Shown here: piece by piece, positions 1-6,871 of the stretch
Layout of the letters: every line of letters starts with the position of its first letter
Position numbering within the stretch: the stretch's first letter is position 1
Origin: an uncultured Bacteroidales bacterium
Lineage (GTDB): Bacteria; Bacteroidota; Bacteroidia; Bacteroidales; UBA932
DNA length: 16,987 bases
Assembly (NCBI GenBank): GCA_946545765.1
Contig: CAMNNS010000022.1
Location: 1 to 16,987, forward strand
Reading direction: 5' to 3'
The notes under the pieces: model-generated
What the model saw: the letters and a program-made list of their open reading frames with translations, nothing else
The model's database searches: none
What the model was told of the DNA's origin: nothing
Program-made: the position numbers and the translations under genes

Positions 1-1397
1 TTTTTATTAGCTTTATCTAAACATATTATAAGATCGTCCCAAGTTGCATTGGAAAAACTGAAGTCATTTAGATACTCTCTTATACCCTCTTTTAGACAAT
101 CTTCTCCTATTTTATTTTCCAAATTTTTCATCATAATAGGAGCTTTATTATATATGATATTGCCGTATAGCAGCCCTGCTTTGTTTAGGTTCTCTAATTC
201 TTGTCCAATAGGGTGAGTGCCTGCAGTTCTATCTACCTTGATAGCAGGCAATTGATAAGTTGTAATAAAGTTTATTTTATGATTGATTTCATTAAATAAG
301 TTATCACATATTTTAGAGGCAAAGAAGTTGGCGAAAACCTCTTTTGTCCACACATCGTCAAACCATTTCATTGTAACTAAATCACCAAACCATAAATGAG
401 AAGTCTCGTGTGCAAGCAGTTTGAATCTTTTTAGTTTATCCTCTTCAGAAGCATTAGATTCTAAAAATATTGTCTCCCTTTTAAATTGAATTGCCCCCGG
501 ATGCTCCATACCTCCAAACTGATAGCCCGGAATAATTACAAAACCATATTTTTGAAAAGGTTGTGATATGCCGGTATATTCTTCTAACCAATTGAGCGAG
601 AAAGATATTTCCTTTAAAACATCTTCTATCTGAACAGCTTTAGAGGTATCACTTTTTCTATACATATACTCAAAATTTCTCTCCTCAAACTTCCTCTCTT
701 TCCTTATAAAGTCTCCAGCAGTAAAAGTGAATAAATATGTTGGTAATAGGTCTGACTTCTCAAAATATAACTCTTTGAACTCCCCATTTGCCTCTTTTTT
801 CTCCCCTTTTAAAATTCCATTTGAGATAGCCTCCCAACTCTCTGGGATATTGAGAGTAAGACTAAAAATCGCCTTTAAGTCGGGTTGATCAAAGCAAGGG
901 AAAGCATATCTTGCATTAGCTGGAACAAATAGGGTATATAAAAAATCTTCCCTCCTATTTAACGGTAAATCAGAACTTTCAAATGATATTTCTACTTTAT
1001 TATCACCTTTTAGAAGGTGTTTCTTCTCTATAATAAGATGCTCATTTTCATATCTATACCCTTTATCGCGATACAATTTGTTATCATTTACAACTATAAA
1101 AGAATAATCCTCATCTTCCCCCGATAACTTACCGCAGAAATCTATCTGTAGGTCTTTCTCTCCCGAGTAATTAAATGAAATGGTAGCTTTTCCACCAACT
1201 TTAGTATTTCTGTTTTTAGGGATATTAAAAAAAAGTTGATACTCTATGTTAAAGATGCTATTTTTTCTGTACTCGGCTAACTCTTTATCTACCCCCTCTT
1301 TAACTATGTAATCTTTTGAACATAAGGTTAGTGTAAATAAAATGGCAAGTGTGCATATTAAATGAAATGTTAGATTCTTTAACATAGATTTCTTCAT
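1..1397 (-). CDS. M1-family metallo-aminopeptidase, 3' end off window
   Basis: Zinc aminopeptidase that removes N-terminal residues from peptides. The first 465 codons are present and the C-terminus runs off the left edge. The substrate-binding GGMEHPG motif is at residues 295-301. The zinc motif HETSH is at 330-334, with the third ligand Glu353 in KEVFANF, which gives the canonical HEXXH-x18-E spacing. A later Tyr in GNIIYNKAP fits the catalytic tyrosine. The start chosen is the ATG at 1397; an in-frame ATG at 1385 is possible. The N-terminus is basic then hydrophobic, with a Cys at residue 26 (LTLC-S), so it is exported and perhaps a lipoprotein, although Leu before the Cys is a poor lipobox. 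It lies 27 nt after the GSCFA gene on the same strand and is probably last or near last in the queG operon. The family is certain; localisation is inferred. Confidence 0.93.
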   Translation of the reverse strand, partial: MKKSMLKNLTFHLICTLAILFTLTLCSKDYIVKEGVDKELAEYRKNSIFNIEYQLFFNIPKNRNTKVGGKATISFNYSGEKDLQIDFCGKLSGEDEDYSFIVVNDNKLYRDKGYRYENEHLIIEKKHLLKGDNKVEISFESSDLPLNRREDFLYTLFVPANARYAFPCFDQPDLKAIFSLTLNIPESWEAISNGILKGEKKEANGEFKELYFEKSDLLPTYLFTFTAGDFIRKERKFEERNFEYMYRKSDTSKAVQIEDVLKEISFSLNWLEEYTGISQPFQKYGFVIIPGYQFGGMEHPGAIQFKRETIFLESNASEEDKLKRFKLLAHETSHLWFGDLVTMKWFDDVWTKEVFANFFASKICDNLFNEINHKINFITTYQLPAIKVDRTAGTHPIGQELENLNKAGLLYGNIIYNKAPIMMKNLENKIGEDCLKEGIREYLNDFSFSNATWDDLIICLDKANK

Positions 1398-1424
1398 CTG
1401 ATATATTATTTTTTTATGATTAGG

Positions 1425-2366
1425 TTACTTCTGTGTTATATGTAAACTAACTTTATACTCTTTAAATGCTTTCTCCATAAAACTATAATATTCCTCTGAG
1501 ATATAGCTCTCTTTAAACTTTTCAAAAATATATTTAACAGCCATAGGTGTAGGATGTACTAAATCTTCAGAGTACCATCTGTAGTCTCTTAGTTCGTCCA
1601 TCATAATTTCGTATGCAGGAAAATAGTTCAGCCCCTTTTCTTGTATAATCTTTTGAGTGGCTATTAGTAGTGTACTTTTACTAATATTATTTTCGTGTGC
1701 TCCATCTCCCAAGTGCCTGATTGGACTTACGGTAAAGATAATTCTTTTACCACTTAAAATTTTAACTATTTCTTCTATTATTTTAGTACATTTTTCTACA
1801 TCTACAAATTCTCTAATAAATTGTTTTGCAGGTAATTTGTGGCAATTACTCACTATGTCTGTGCAGAAATCTTCAACATTTATAATATCATGATTTCTGT
1901 TTTGGGAGTCAGTTTTTCTATAAACAAAAGAACTCCCTAATGTTATAATAACTATAGAGGATTGTTCAAAGAACTCTGCATCACTGAGCAATTTTTTATT
2001 TATTTTGTTTATGAAATCATCTTTATAAATCTTACCATAACTTGAATGATGAGAGAAAGTTATAGGGTACCCATCGGGATGAGAAATCACATCATTTTTA
2101 GAAAAAAATGGGTATTCTTCTTTAATACGATTCTCTATTAAATATTTTGTCCCCTCCGATATTCTCTTAACAGAATTGTAGATCGAGCAGGCATTATATA
2201 ATGTACCAAATGGGTTTATTAAAGTGTTAAAGCCGTGTATTTTAAGTTGTTCACCTATCTCATTCGCAAAACAAGAACCAAATAAAACAATTTTCTCTTT
2301 TGGGGTTATTGGTGGTACAAGTGGCTCTATCTTAACCTCTGTGAATAGTTTAGTGTATTTAACCAT
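1425..2366 (-). CDS. GSCFA-domain protein (SGNH-like hydrolase family)
   Basis: A 313-residue member of the GSCFA family, named for its N-terminal motif, which is at residues 30-34 (GSCFA; Ser31 is the presumed nucleophile). A second block reads ITLGSSFVYR. A third reads TVSPIRHLGDG. The C-terminal DLVHPT block puts Asp268 and His271 where SGNH-type esterases carry their catalytic Asp and His. No signal peptide is visible, so it is probably cytoplasmic. The substrate is unknown; the hydrolase or acyl-esterase role is inferred from motif order. It sits 44 nt after queG and 27 nt before the M1 peptidase, all on the minus strand, consistent with one operon, though no functional link to queuosine is obvious. 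Confidence 0.9.
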   Translation of the reverse strand: MVKYTKLFTEVKIEPLVPPITPKEKIVLFGSCFANEIGEQLKIHGFNTLINPFGTLYNACSIYNSVKRISEGTKYLIENRIKEEYPFFSKNDVISHPDGYPITFSHHSSYGKIYKDDFINKINKKLLSDAEFFEQSSIVIITLGSSFVYRKTDSQNRNHDIINVEDFCTDIVSNCHKLPAKQFIREFVDVEKCTKIIEEIVKILSGKRIIFTVSPIRHLGDGAHENNISKSTLLIATQKIIQEKGLNYFPAYEIMMDELRDYRWYSEDLVHPTPMAVKYIFEKFKESYISEEYYSFMEKAFKEYKVSLHITQK

Positions 2367-2410
2367 ATGCTATTATCTATCTTGTAAACATTTTTTGTGG
2401 TATATTGGTT

Positions 2411-3481
2411 CTAAAAATCTCTGTTTATATTGTCTTGTATTTTTTTTAATCCGGCTCTTTGTAATGGACTGTTTTTAAATATCTTGTTAAAATCCTCTTC
2501 TGTCATTTGAAGCCACCACTCTTTCTCTCTATTTTCATTTAGTATCTGTGCATTGCTATGAAACTCTTCCCATCCTTTTATATTAAACTTGTTATAGGGG
2601 CAAGCATTCATACAATCATCACACCCAAATATCCACTTTTCTCCCCTCCTTATTTTAGAATTTTTCTCTTTTCTCTCTATCTCCACTTTATTACTTATTT
2701 CAACTAATGGTTCTTCTATTGTTTTGTAAGATAGGCATTTGCGTGCATCTATCTTGTACGGAGCAAAAAGTGCCCCCTGTGTACAGGCTTGTAAACACTT
2801 TTTACAACTTTTGCAATAGTTAGAGCTGTCTATCTGTTTATTATATGGTAATTCTACCTTAGTGATAATTGTCGCAAGAAAATTTTTAACTCCAAAATTC
2901 TTACTAATTAGGAAATTATTATACCCTATAAATCCTAATCCTGCCCTTACTGCCCAAGCCCTCTCCATTACTGGTGCAGAGTCTGAAAATACCTTAGAGT
3001 ATAACGGTTTGTATCTTTTTAAATTGTCAAAAACAGAAGTATCAATTATATCTTTTTCCTCCTTGTTCCGATTTGTAGAATACAGGTCTATAAGGTAAGC
3101 AATTGTATTTAGTTTTTCTTTTATAACAGTATGATAATCTGCCCCATAAGCATATTCAGAAACTTTATATTCCGTATCGCGATAAAATTGCTTTTCCTCT
3201 TTATTGCTTTGATACTCAAATGGGGCTAAAAATACAAGAATACTCTTTGCCCCCTCAACAAGCAGGGTAGGGTCAAATCTTTTATCCTCATTTCTACTTA
3301 AAAAATCCATTTTGCCGAAATATCCACTTTTCTGCATCTGCTGATACCGCTCTATCTCCTCATCTAATCTTTCTGCTTTTACACACCCCACAGCGATAAA
3401 ACTAAAATTTTGAGCCATTTTTTTAATAGCTTCTAATAACTCAAAAGGATTATTAGGGATATTTAGGGGAGGGATATTCAT
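2411..3481 (-). CDS. queG: Epoxyqueuosine reductase QueG
   Basis: Cobalamin- and Fe-S-dependent enzyme that reduces epoxyqueuosine to queuosine at the tRNA wobble position (GUN anticodons), the last step of queuosine synthesis. At 356 residues it is of family length. The likely catalytic Asp is Asp167 in SDSAPVMERA. The two [4Fe-4S] ferredoxin-like sets are Cys223/226/229/233, and Cys249 with Cys287/290/294 (CDDCMNACPYNKF). The first set ends CTQG rather than the usual CPxG, a minor variant. The first ATG is preferred because the segment just before MAQNFSFIAVG is the expected family N-terminal helix. A perfect -7 box lies only about 8 nt upstream, so the message may be almost leaderless. First gene of the minus-strand operon with the GSCFA and M1 genes; other queuosine genes are not in the window. 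Confidence 0.96.
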   Translation of the reverse strand: MNIPPLNIPNNPFELLEAIKKMAQNFSFIAVGCVKAERLDEEIERYQQMQKSGYFGKMDFLSRNEDKRFDPTLLVEGAKSILVFLAPFEYQSNKEEKQFYRDTEYKVSEYAYGADYHTVIKEKLNTIAYLIDLYSTNRNKEEKDIIDTSVFDNLKRYKPLYSKVFSDSAPVMERAWAVRAGLGFIGYNNFLISKNFGVKNFLATIITKVELPYNKQIDSSNYCKSCKKCLQACTQGALFAPYKIDARKCLSYKTIEEPLVEISNKVEIERKEKNSKIRRGEKWIFGCDDCMNACPYNKFNIKGWEEFHSNAQILNENREKEWWLQMTEEDFNKIFKNSPLQRAGLKKIQDNINRDF

Positions 3482-3488
3482 ATAATTA

Positions 3489-3496
3489 CAAATATA
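3489..3496 (-). promoter_or_regulatory. Putative queG -7 promoter box
   Basis: TATATTTG on the minus strand matches the Bacteroidota -7 consensus TAnnTTTG. No TTTG is found at the usual upstream spacing. Its distance from the ATG at 3481 implies a 5' leader of only a few bases. Confidence 0.45.
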
Positions 3497-3548
3497 ACCA
3501 ATTATAGTAAAATGTATTATTTCAATAGTTATTTTTATTTTATTTTAT

Positions 3549-3568
3549 TAGATTTGTGCCACAAATCT
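3549..3568 (+). promoter_or_regulatory. Candidate tdh -7 box overlapped by 19-bp perfect palindrome
   Basis: TAGATTTG at 3549-3556 fits TAnnTTTG and points toward tdh, whose ATG is 73 nt downstream of it. The same bases form the left arm of a perfect inverted repeat, AGATTTGTG-C-CACAAATCT, at 3550-3568. The palindrome therefore covers the -7 box and the expected transcription start. A repressor operator is the simplest reading; a short leader hairpin is the alternative. No TTTG is seen at -33. It lies in the 147-nt divergent queG/tdh spacer, so it could also affect queG. Confidence 0.5.
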
Positions 3569-3628
3569 CTCATAGAGGGATTTAATTTAAATAAAAATAT
3601 AAGTGTATAATTTTTAAGGTATTATAAT

Positions 3629-4591
3629 ATGAAAAGAATATTGGTAGTTGGTGCGGGTGGACAAATCGGAACGGAGCTCGTCCCTCATCTACAAAAAGTT
3701 TATGGAAAAGAGAATGTGGTTGCAGGAGAGGTTAGAGAAGATGTAGTAAAAAAACTCTCAGAAAATTGTGAGGCTATAAAATTAGACGCTCTTGATATAC
3801 AGGGCTATGGAGAAGCGATTAAGAAGTATAAGATAGATGGAATTTACAATCTTGTAGCTCTTTTATCTGCTAAAGGAGAGATGAATCCTCTTCTTGCTTG
3901 GAATATAAATATGGGGGCTTTATTAAACTCACTAAACCTTGCAAAAGAATTTAAATGTGCTCTTTTTACCCCCTCATCTATAGGGGCTTTCGGAGAGAAT
4001 ACCCCACATAAAGGGACACCTCAGGATACAGTTATGAGACCAAACACGATCTATGGAGTTTGTAAGGTAAGTGGTGAACTATTATCTGATTATTACTTCC
4101 ATAAATTTGGAGTAGATACAAGAAGTGTCAGATTCCCCGGAATTATATCTAATGGGTGTCTTCCTGGTGGAGGTACTACAGATTATGCAGTTGAGGTCTT
4201 CTATGAAGTATTTAAAAATGGCAAATATACTTGTACTGTTCCTCAAGATGCTTATATGGATATGTTATATATGCCTGATGCTCTCGAAGCTACAACTCAA
4301 TTAATGGAGGCAGATCCTACTAAACTAATCCATCGTAACAGCTTTAATATTGCAAATATGAGTTTTACTCCAGAAGAGTTATTTAATGCAATAAAAAAGA
4401 GAATTCCTACATTTACATGGAATTATGAAATAGATCCTGTTAAAGCTGCAATATCTGCCTCTTGGCCAGATTATATGGATGATTCTTGTGCCCGGGCAGA
4501 GTGGGGTTGGAATCCAAAATGGGATTTAGATGCTATGATAGATGATATGTTAAAAATTTGTAAACAAAAAGTAGAACAAGGATTATACTAA
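3629..4591 (+). CDS. tdh: L-threonine 3-dehydrogenase, SDR type
   Basis: NAD-dependent oxidation of L-threonine to 2-amino-3-ketobutyrate, which 2-amino-3-ketobutyrate CoA ligase (Kbl) would then split to glycine and acetyl-CoA. The 320-residue protein has the extended short-chain dehydrogenase plan: nucleotide-binding GAGGQIG at residues 8-14, the catalytic Ser in TPSSIGAFG (116-117), and Tyr142-x3-Lys146 (YGVCK). The RFPGIIS and LPGGGTTDYAVE blocks are characteristic of this TDH branch, as opposed to zinc-dependent MDR-type TDH. The substrate call therefore rests on whole-sequence resemblance, not on the Rossmann motif alone. No kbl is next to it. It is followed after 21 nt by a small exported-protein gene, probably in the same transcript. 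Confidence 0.92.
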   Translation: MKRILVVGAGGQIGTELVPHLQKVYGKENVVAGEVREDVVKKLSENCEAIKLDALDIQGYGEAIKKYKIDGIYNLVALLSAKGEMNPLLAWNINMGALLNSLNLAKEFKCALFTPSSIGAFGENTPHKGTPQDTVMRPNTIYGVCKVSGELLSDYYFHKFGVDTRSVRFPGIISNGCLPGGGTTDYAVEVFYEVFKNGKYTCTVPQDAYMDMLYMPDALEATTQLMEADPTKLIHRNSFNIANMSFTPEELFNAIKKRIPTFTWNYEIDPVKAAISASWPDYMDDSCARAEWGWNPKWDLDAMIDDMLKICKQKVEQGLY

Positions 4592-4612
4592 TCACAATAA
4601 AATAATAGAGTT

Positions 4613-5176
4613 ATGAAGAGAATACTTTTATCGTTGATTATCGTACTTATGGCGATACCTACTTTTGCACAAGAAAAAAGAACAGGGGTTAAATCTGGTG
4701 CAATAGAATATAGAATGGAGGCATTTGGAGAAGTAATTATGACTTCTTTGTTTTTTGACGATTATGGGACTAAGTCTTTAAGTTTGTCTGAAATAGATAC
4801 CCCTATGGGTTCAACCAAAATGGGACAATTATATGTAGATGGTAAAAATTATACTATTCACTATGACCAAAATTTGGTGCAAGAACAACCAAGTGCCGAG
4901 CAATTAAATTTTATGAACCTAACTCAAGAAGTAATAGAAAAATACAAATTGCAAGAGGTGGGTAAAGAGAAGATTTTAGATAAAGAATGTGTAGTATATA
5001 CCTACCAAGAAGATTACCCTATGCAAGGTAAAGTAAATGTAAAGGCTTGGGTATGGCAGGGGATACCTTTAAAATCTCAAATGGAGTTTGCTGGAACTTC
5101 TATTATCAATGTAGCCACCTCTATATCAGTAGATATTGAGGTAGATCCTTTAAAATTTGAAGTGCCTAAATTTTAA
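4613..5176 (+). CDS. Exported protein of unknown function, LolA/DUF4412-like
   Basis: A 187-residue protein with a clear Sec signal peptide: MKR, then a hydrophobic stretch, with likely cleavage after PTFA (residue 19). The mature part is rich in beta-type segments, with repeated hydrophobic/polar alternation (GAIEYRMEAFGE, GQLYVDGKNYTIHYD, KVNVKAWVWQGIPLKSQ). It ends in VDIEVDPLKFEVPKF. This layout resembles the DUF4412/LolA-like periplasmic proteins of Bacteroidota, in which a half-barrel carries a short internal label sequence such as LDKECVVYTY. I infer a periplasmic or surface location and cannot assign a function. It lies 21 nt after tdh, with a strong terminator 82 nt beyond its stop. 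Confidence 0.7.
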   Translation: MKRILLSLIIVLMAIPTFAQEKRTGVKSGAIEYRMEAFGEVIMTSLFFDDYGTKSLSLSEIDTPMGSTKMGQLYVDGKNYTIHYDQNLVQEQPSAEQLNFMNLTQEVIEKYKLQEVGKEKILDKECVVYTYQEDYPMQGKVNVKAWVWQGIPLKSQMEFAGTSIINVATSISVDIEVDPLKFEVPKF

Positions 5177-5257
5177 AAAAGCTTATATACTTTAAAAGTT
5201 GCTTTAACAACCAGAATGGTGTGATAAGATATCCTTTTTGGGGGTTTTAATAGAATA

Positions 5258-5295
5258 TGGGGTGATAAAATATTTTTTGTCACCCCAAGTTTTTT
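5258..5295 (+). terminator. Rho-independent terminator of the tdh unit
   Basis: Arms at 5258-5270 and 5275-5287 (TGGGGTGATAAAA and TTTTGTCACCCCA) pair over 13 bp with one G-U wobble around a 4-nt loop. A run of six T at 5290-5295 follows on the plus strand only. This is the natural end of the tdh/exported-protein transcript. It marks sequence to its left as ancestral and sequence to its right as the start of the accessory patch. Confidence 0.8.
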
Positions 5296-5334
5296 CTCGG
5301 TTAAAATGACCTAAATTCGTTTCCCGAAAAAAAT

Positions 5335-5358
5335 AGTTGCATTTACTAATTGAACTTA
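5335..5358 (+). repeat. 24-bp direct repeat, copy 1
   Basis: Begins AGTTGCATTTAC and ends TAATTGAACTTA. It is identical over 24 bp to the copy at 6786-6809, in the same orientation, and both flanks diverge at once. It is about 25 bp from the point where the Mod fragment breaks off. The core is an imperfect dyad (AGTT..ATT....AAT..AACT). Confidence 0.9.
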
Positions 5359-5628
5359 AACTGAGCAGAAAACACAAACTCTCGTATATAAAAGATATTT
5401 TTCCTTGAAACTTTGGCAGAAGGGCTTTTAGTGCTTCAAGATTATCCCCGTGAATAACCATATTTCCACTTCCCGTTTCTTTGTTTGATTGTTTCCCATC
5501 CTTATAGCCATACTTATGTTCTAATACTCTATACGGCACATCCTGATGGTGAGTGATGACCTTATCTTTTCCAATCCAATTTAGTGTAGGCATATTGATA
5601 CTTTTTTACATAATCAAATATAACACTT

Positions 5629-6108
5629 TTATCTTGCTTTCCTGTTGGGATTGTCATTCCTAATCCTATCGAAGTTTTCAGCAAGATACTTTTCAAACTT
5701 TTCTTTTGGACGTTCTATACCGCTTTTATTGCTTTGGTTAAAACGTATCCTACGTTTTCCTATGTTCTTGCCTCCCTTGTTTTGGGAAGTCTCCTTGATA
5801 AACTCATTGGAAGACATTATCCACATCATATCCATCCTTTCTGAATAAAATACGAACCAATAGTTTTCCCTTAGCCTGTGTTCAATAGCTGCGAAAAGAG
5901 CCGCACTGCCCTGCTTTACTTGTTTTGACCTTGCTTTTATCTGAACCTCAACATATTTACCATCAGGACGTTTAACGACAACATCAATAGCATCGTCATC
6001 TACCATTGGAATAAACAAGTCAAGTCCTTCTTTAAGCATTTTACCTATCAGATAATGCTCAATTCTTTTTCCAAAAGACGCTTTGCTTCTAAATGACTTA
6101 TCTTCCAT
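5629..6108 (-). CDS. Small PD-(D/E)XK-fold protein, companion of the Mod fragment
   Basis: An intact 159-residue protein with no signal peptide or membrane segment. The central block has Asp42 (AIDVVV), then Glu54, Gln56 and Lys58 in VEVQIKA. This D...ExQxK arrangement is the catalytic core of many PD-(D/E)XK nucleases, including Holliday-junction resolvase-like proteins. Glu17, in the preceding helix (SFGKRIEHYL), could be the extra acidic residue of that fold. The rest is ENYWFVFYSERMDMMWIMSS, predicted strands, and a basic C-terminus (GKNIGKRRIRF, NPNRKAR). It sits directly upstream of the Mod remnant on the same strand, 35 nt apart, so a role in DNA processing or restriction is likely. 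Activity and specificity are inferred. The start at 6108 is 11 nt from an IS end, so its native promoter is probably lost. Confidence 0.72.
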   Translation of the reverse strand: MEDKSFRSKASFGKRIEHYLIGKMLKEGLDLFIPMVDDDAIDVVVKRPDGKYVEVQIKARSKQVKQGSAALFAAIEHRLRENYWFVFYSERMDMMWIMSSNEFIKETSQNKGGKNIGKRRIRFNQSNKSGIERPKEKFEKYLAENFDRIRNDNPNRKAR

Positions 6109-6119
6109 AATATTTAGTT

Positions 6120-6138
6120 TTGGTACAAGATTAGTTAA
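6120..6138 (+). repeat. IS left terminal inverted repeat
   Basis: TTGGTACAAGATTAGTTAA; pairs with 6700-6718 with one mismatch. It ends 11 nt short of the start codon of the PD-(D/E)XK gene. Confidence 0.8.
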
Positions 6139-6666
6139 GTTTGTTTTTCCTTAGTTCTTTAAGCAAAATTAAGTATAAATTTTTGTTCCTACAATTATAT
6201 CTAAACTCACATTCTTTTATGTGTAAATAGAAAGTATGTTTATGCACTCCTCTAAATTTAGATAATCTTACTTTGCATACTCCCCAGAAGTTTTCTATTC
6301 CATTAATATGATTGACTCCTTTAGCAAATTCATTGTTACTATGATTGATTCTAAAGTGCTGCTTATAACCATAATTTACTAACCCGTCATAGGTCTTGTT
6401 GCACCTCTTCCTCTTTTGCCTCTAACTCTACGAGCTACAAAATAACTCTCATCAAGTTCTATTTCGCCATTAACAAACGGACTTGATTGTTCACATAATT
6501 CAGCTATTCGCTTCCGAAGTTTGTTGTATATTTTGTTAGTGGTACCTCTATTATATCCTATAAATTCAGAAACTTGTTTTGCAGAAAGGTCTAAGCAAAA
6601 AAGCTTCAAAATAATCCTAAAATCCCTCTCAGAAATTTTACTCCTAAAACAATACTTGTTTGACAT
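6131..6666 (-). pseudogene. ISXO2-like transposase with internal deletion and frameshift
   Basis: DDE transposase of the IS1595 group, broken in the middle. The N-terminal part (6666 down to about 6400) has a helix-turn-helix-like segment (LSAKQVSEFIGYNRGTTNKI) and the first catalytic block ELDESYF, then RVRGKRGRGA, before it runs into a stop at 6379. In another frame, from about 6398 to the stop at 6131, the C-terminal half resumes: YDGLVNYGYKQHFRINH, then HINGIENFW with the last catalytic acidic residue, then HTFYLHIKECEFRYN. Between the halves the family normally has about 40-50 residues ending in a SDGW-type block with the second catalytic Asp. That segment is missing, so the protein is dead. 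Confidence 0.85.
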
Positions 6667-6699
6667 TAAATATCAATTAGTTAAAAAAATTAATAATAT

Positions 6700-6718
6700 T
6701 TAACTAATCTTGAACCAA
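6700..6718 (-). repeat. IS right terminal inverted repeat
   Basis: Reads TTGGTTCAAGATTAGTTAA on the minus strand; 18 of 19 match to 6120-6138. It is 34 nt upstream of the transposase start codon. Confidence 0.8.
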
Positions 6719-6785
6719 CATTTTTTACAGAATTACAACATTTATTTTTTTATTCCTCTGTTTAGTTAATTGTGATCTTTTAAAA

Positions 6786-6809
6786 AGTTGCATTTACTAA
6801 TTGAACTTA
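6786..6809 (+). repeat. 24-bp direct repeat, copy 2
   Basis: Identical to 5335-5358 and in the same orientation, 1,451 bp away. It ends 1 nt before the -33 TTTG of the 5'-nucleotidase promoter. Together the copies bracket the Mod fragment, the PD-(D/E)XK gene and the IS. Confidence 0.9.
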
Positions 6810-6810
6810 G

Positions 6811-6839
6811 TTTGTTTTGTATTATATCCTATAATTTTG
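6811..6839 (+). promoter_or_regulatory. Bacteroidota-type promoter for the 5'-nucleotidase
   Basis: TTTG at 6811-6814, 17 nt, then TAATTTTG at 6832-6839 (perfect TAnnTTTG). The spacing is a little short of the usual 19. It implies a long leader of about 185 nt before the ATG at 7033. Confidence 0.5.
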
Positions 6840-6871
6840 TACTTTAGTGTATTGTTATATCGGCAAACTTA

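Larger units (their letters stand above)
5204..5593 (-). pseudogene. Truncated type III restriction-modification methyltransferase (Mod), N-terminal fragment
   Basis: Codons 1-70 closely match the N-terminus of type III Mod (beta-class N6-adenine methyltransferases): MPTLNWIGKDKVITHHQDVP, then a linker, then MVIHGDNLEALKALLPKFQG, ending KISFIY. In intact proteins the next residues are the catalytic IDPPYNTG. Here, from codon 71 (about position 5383), the frame enters unrelated sequence rich in Ser/Leu/Lys and ends 59 codons later. That tail crosses one copy of the 24-bp repeat and the antisense of the tdh-unit terminator, so it is junction sequence and not a domain. The catalytic motif, the SAM-binding FxGxG region and the whole Res subunit are missing, so it cannot methylate. 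The gene start is 35 nt after the PD-(D/E)XK gene, suggesting a former operon. Confidence 0.85.
6120..6718 (-). mobile_element. Decayed IS1595/ISXO2-type insertion sequence
   Basis: About 599 bp, bounded by a 19-bp terminal inverted repeat: TTGGTACAAGATTAGTTAA at 6120-6138 and, on the opposite strand, TTGGTTCAAGATTAGTTAA at 6700-6718 (18 of 19 match). The transposase stop codon lies inside the left repeat. An internal deletion has removed part of the transposase. I could not see a convincing target-site duplication beside the repeats. Both ends look intact, so a full-length relative could in principle act on it in trans. Confidence 0.82.

Noticed and set aside
3550..3575. Sigma-54 promoter (GG-N10-GC type) near the TGGCAC on the minus strand of the tdh palindrome
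   Set aside because: The -12 element that should follow (TTGC) is absent. Other TGGCAC occurrences (near 7785 and 13636) are inside genes and also lack it.
5204..5383. C-terminal 59 residues of the Mod-fragment frame as a real domain
   Set aside because: They are encoded by the antisense of the tdh-unit terminator and by the 24-bp repeat. Composition is low-complexity with no recognisable motif.
6112..6726. 8-bp target-site duplication flanking the IS
   Set aside because: The 8 nt outside the left repeat (atttagtt) and outside the right repeat (cattttttt-like) do not match, even allowing a 1-nt shift of the ends.
5335..6809. The 24-bp repeats as terminal repeats of a single IS
   Set aside because: They are in direct, not inverted, orientation. 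The IS inside has its own, different terminal repeats.
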